Assembly (NCBI RefSeq): GCF_037975245.1
Contig: NC_092568.1
Coordinates: 35,874,501-35,938,500, forward strand
DNA: 64,000 nt
Source of the DNA: Apostichopus japonicus
Taxonomy: Eukaryota; Echinodermata; Holothuroidea; Aspidochirotida; Stichopodidae
Direction: 5' to 3'
Shown one piece after another: positions 62,674-64,000 of this stretch. Under the pieces are notes generated by a model. That model did no database searches. It had not been told where the DNA came from and saw only the letters and a program-made list of their open reading frames with translations. Both the position numbers and the translations under genes were made by a program. Position 1 is the stretch's first letter. Each line of letters starts with the position of its first letter.

Positions 62674-64000
62674 GTGGTGCTGCATGAACACGCTGAAAGA
62701 CGTCGACCTAGAGGCACGAGAACTGGTATGCAGAAGAGATTAATAACTACGCAGTCTGTTAACTTCAGCCATCGTTATGGAATCTCCTCTAGCTTTAACA
62801 GTATTCAAGGCAAGTTTCACACATTTAGAGCAGACTATTGTAAATATGCCAAATCTTTTGTTTCATAGCTCTGCAACTAGAAACAAAAAGTCAAACATAC
62901 GGCAGTCAATCATGGAACGAAGTGATTCCGCAACACCTGGTTACATATAAGGCCTAACAACTGCAGAATTTCTATGTTTCGCCATTATAGGGAGTTCTCG
63001 GCTAATGGTGGGGGTTTAATAACTTACATTTCTAATGAATGGACTATTTCCTGCCCCAAAGGTATGTCAAACTTGATCATCGCCGGACATTGAACTACTG
63101 GCTGTGATTCCCCGTCCCGTTTTCTGCCAAGTAGTCTAGGCAATATCACTATTGTCAACATTTATAACAGTCCCTCATCAAATTTTTCAGTTGCTGATGC
63201 AGACCTGAAGAAGGCACTAACAAAAAACAACCCTCGATCTAACATCGTAATTGTATGGGACATCAACTGAAACTCTACCCTGGGACTGTGGGCTACAAAG
63301 CAACCTTGTCAATTCATCACATATCCAAGATCACAGGCTACTTTGGATGCTGTGTATGTCAAAGATGATAATTATCAAGTTAGGAAACAACATCCCATAG
63401 CCACATCTGACCATTTCAGCATATATGCATCATGCCAAAGTACACAGAGAAACATCGCCACGTTCACAAAAAGACACGAAGAAGGGAGAGGGACGTTATA
63501 GTATGGAAAATATCAAGTACTTACGAGAAATGATTGGCTTAACTGGAGTGTATTTACCAAGAACTATAATACTTTGAATGAACTCACTGAAGTGTTTTCA
63601 GGTAATATTTAACTTTACAACTGATTAAATGCATTCCAGATTAAGCTTATACCAGCCTCGGAGATGATAAAGAGATTGCTAGCAGATGAGAAAATAAAGA
63701 AATTAGTAAAGAGAAGATGAAAGTAGTTGAAACCGCTGATACAGCAAAGAGCTTACACAGAGATATCAATAAGTAAGCACAAAAATAGATCTGTTTATTT
63801 GACAAAGTACATCAAATTCAAATTCTCTTTGGAGTCTGCTAAAACCCATAAGCATTATAAACATATTATATCTAGTGAACTTAGAATTGAATGAAAAGAA
63901 CATCTTGGACGTTTCAACAGTGCTGTTATTAAGAATGTTAATTTGATCCTACCAGAAAGAACAAATGAGGATGAAGTTATCGAATACTTTAGTCTTGTTA
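62674..64000 (+). pseudogene. degraded L2/CR1-type LINE: endonuclease region, truncated by window edge
   Basis: In one frame, 62698-62730 encodes a basic RRRPRGTRTG segment like the linker before the endonuclease of L2-type LINEs. From 62935 the same frame gives TWLHIRPNNCRISM, then a GGGLITYIS block (63007 on), a strand reading NITIVNIYNSPSS, WDIN (63256-63267, where active enzymes have GDFN), TLDAVYV (TLD at 63340-63348) and SDHF (SDH at 63406-63414). These are the ordered landmarks of the apurinic/apyrimidinic-like endonuclease that nicks target DNA during retrotransposition. Stops at 63091, 63268 and 63499, plus a local frameshift (IELLAVIPRP reads in another frame near 63090), show it is dead. 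From 63520, NDWLNWSVFTKNYNTLNE and later Lys-rich stretches match the linker before the reverse transcriptase, which would lie right of the window. Confidence 0.85.

Noticed and set aside
1-64000. CRISPR array, bacterial operon, viral genome or multi-gene defence system
   Set aside because: No regular spacer array, no tightly packed genes and no ribosome-binding sites; the tandem repeats are head-to-tail without unique spacers and the sequence is typical animal nuclear DNA.

Overview
This window looks like gene-poor, AT-rich nuclear DNA from an animal, most likely a marine invertebrate. I cannot place it more narrowly from sequence alone. Long (TA)n tracts, tRNA-headed SINEs, L2/CR1-type LINE remnants, small inverted-repeat transposons and many decayed tandem repeats dominate. 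No open frame exceeds 120 codons. There is no operon-like packing and no ribosome-binding-site pattern. Genes here would be split by introns, and only exon-sized pieces can be suspected.

The best-supported host-gene feature is at 5825-6105 on the + strand: a strong polypyrimidine tract and 3' splice site, a 28-codon coding tail ending in TAA, then a short 3' UTR with AATAAA and a GT-rich downstream region. Sequence upstream of 5825 is then probably intronic. Two possible promoters were seen. One is a GC-flanked TATA box at 23979, followed by a start-stop uORF, a 120-codon frame and AATAAA. The other is a CCAAT / CRE / CCAAT / TATA-like / initiator cluster at 43758-43903. Several 37-65-codon coding-like islands of higher GC (6391, 7610, 26954, 31694, 34442, 51273) are listed at low confidence.

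Mobile DNA by position: an inverted-repeat element at 18.2 kb; the 3' end of an L2/CR1-type LINE on the minus strand at 18.7-19.1 kb; two full copies of one tRNA-derived SINE family at 22.8 and 48.7 kb; an inverted pair of about 170-bp repeats beside half a tRNA promoter at 46.0-46.6 kb; a 474-bp terminal-inverted-repeat element at 54.9 kb; a tRNA-like B-box fragment inside a large TA microsatellite at 57.8 kb; and a degraded LINE endonuclease region running off the right edge (62.7-64.0 kb).

The most distinctive pattern is a series of independent decayed tandem repeats with different units: 184, 123, about 150-195, about 110, about 145, 237 and 33 bp. The 33-bp array (61.9-62.3 kb) stays in one reading frame for 66 codons, so it also spells an 11-residue repeat. 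I found no rRNA, intact tRNA gene, CRISPR array or clear new multi-gene system.
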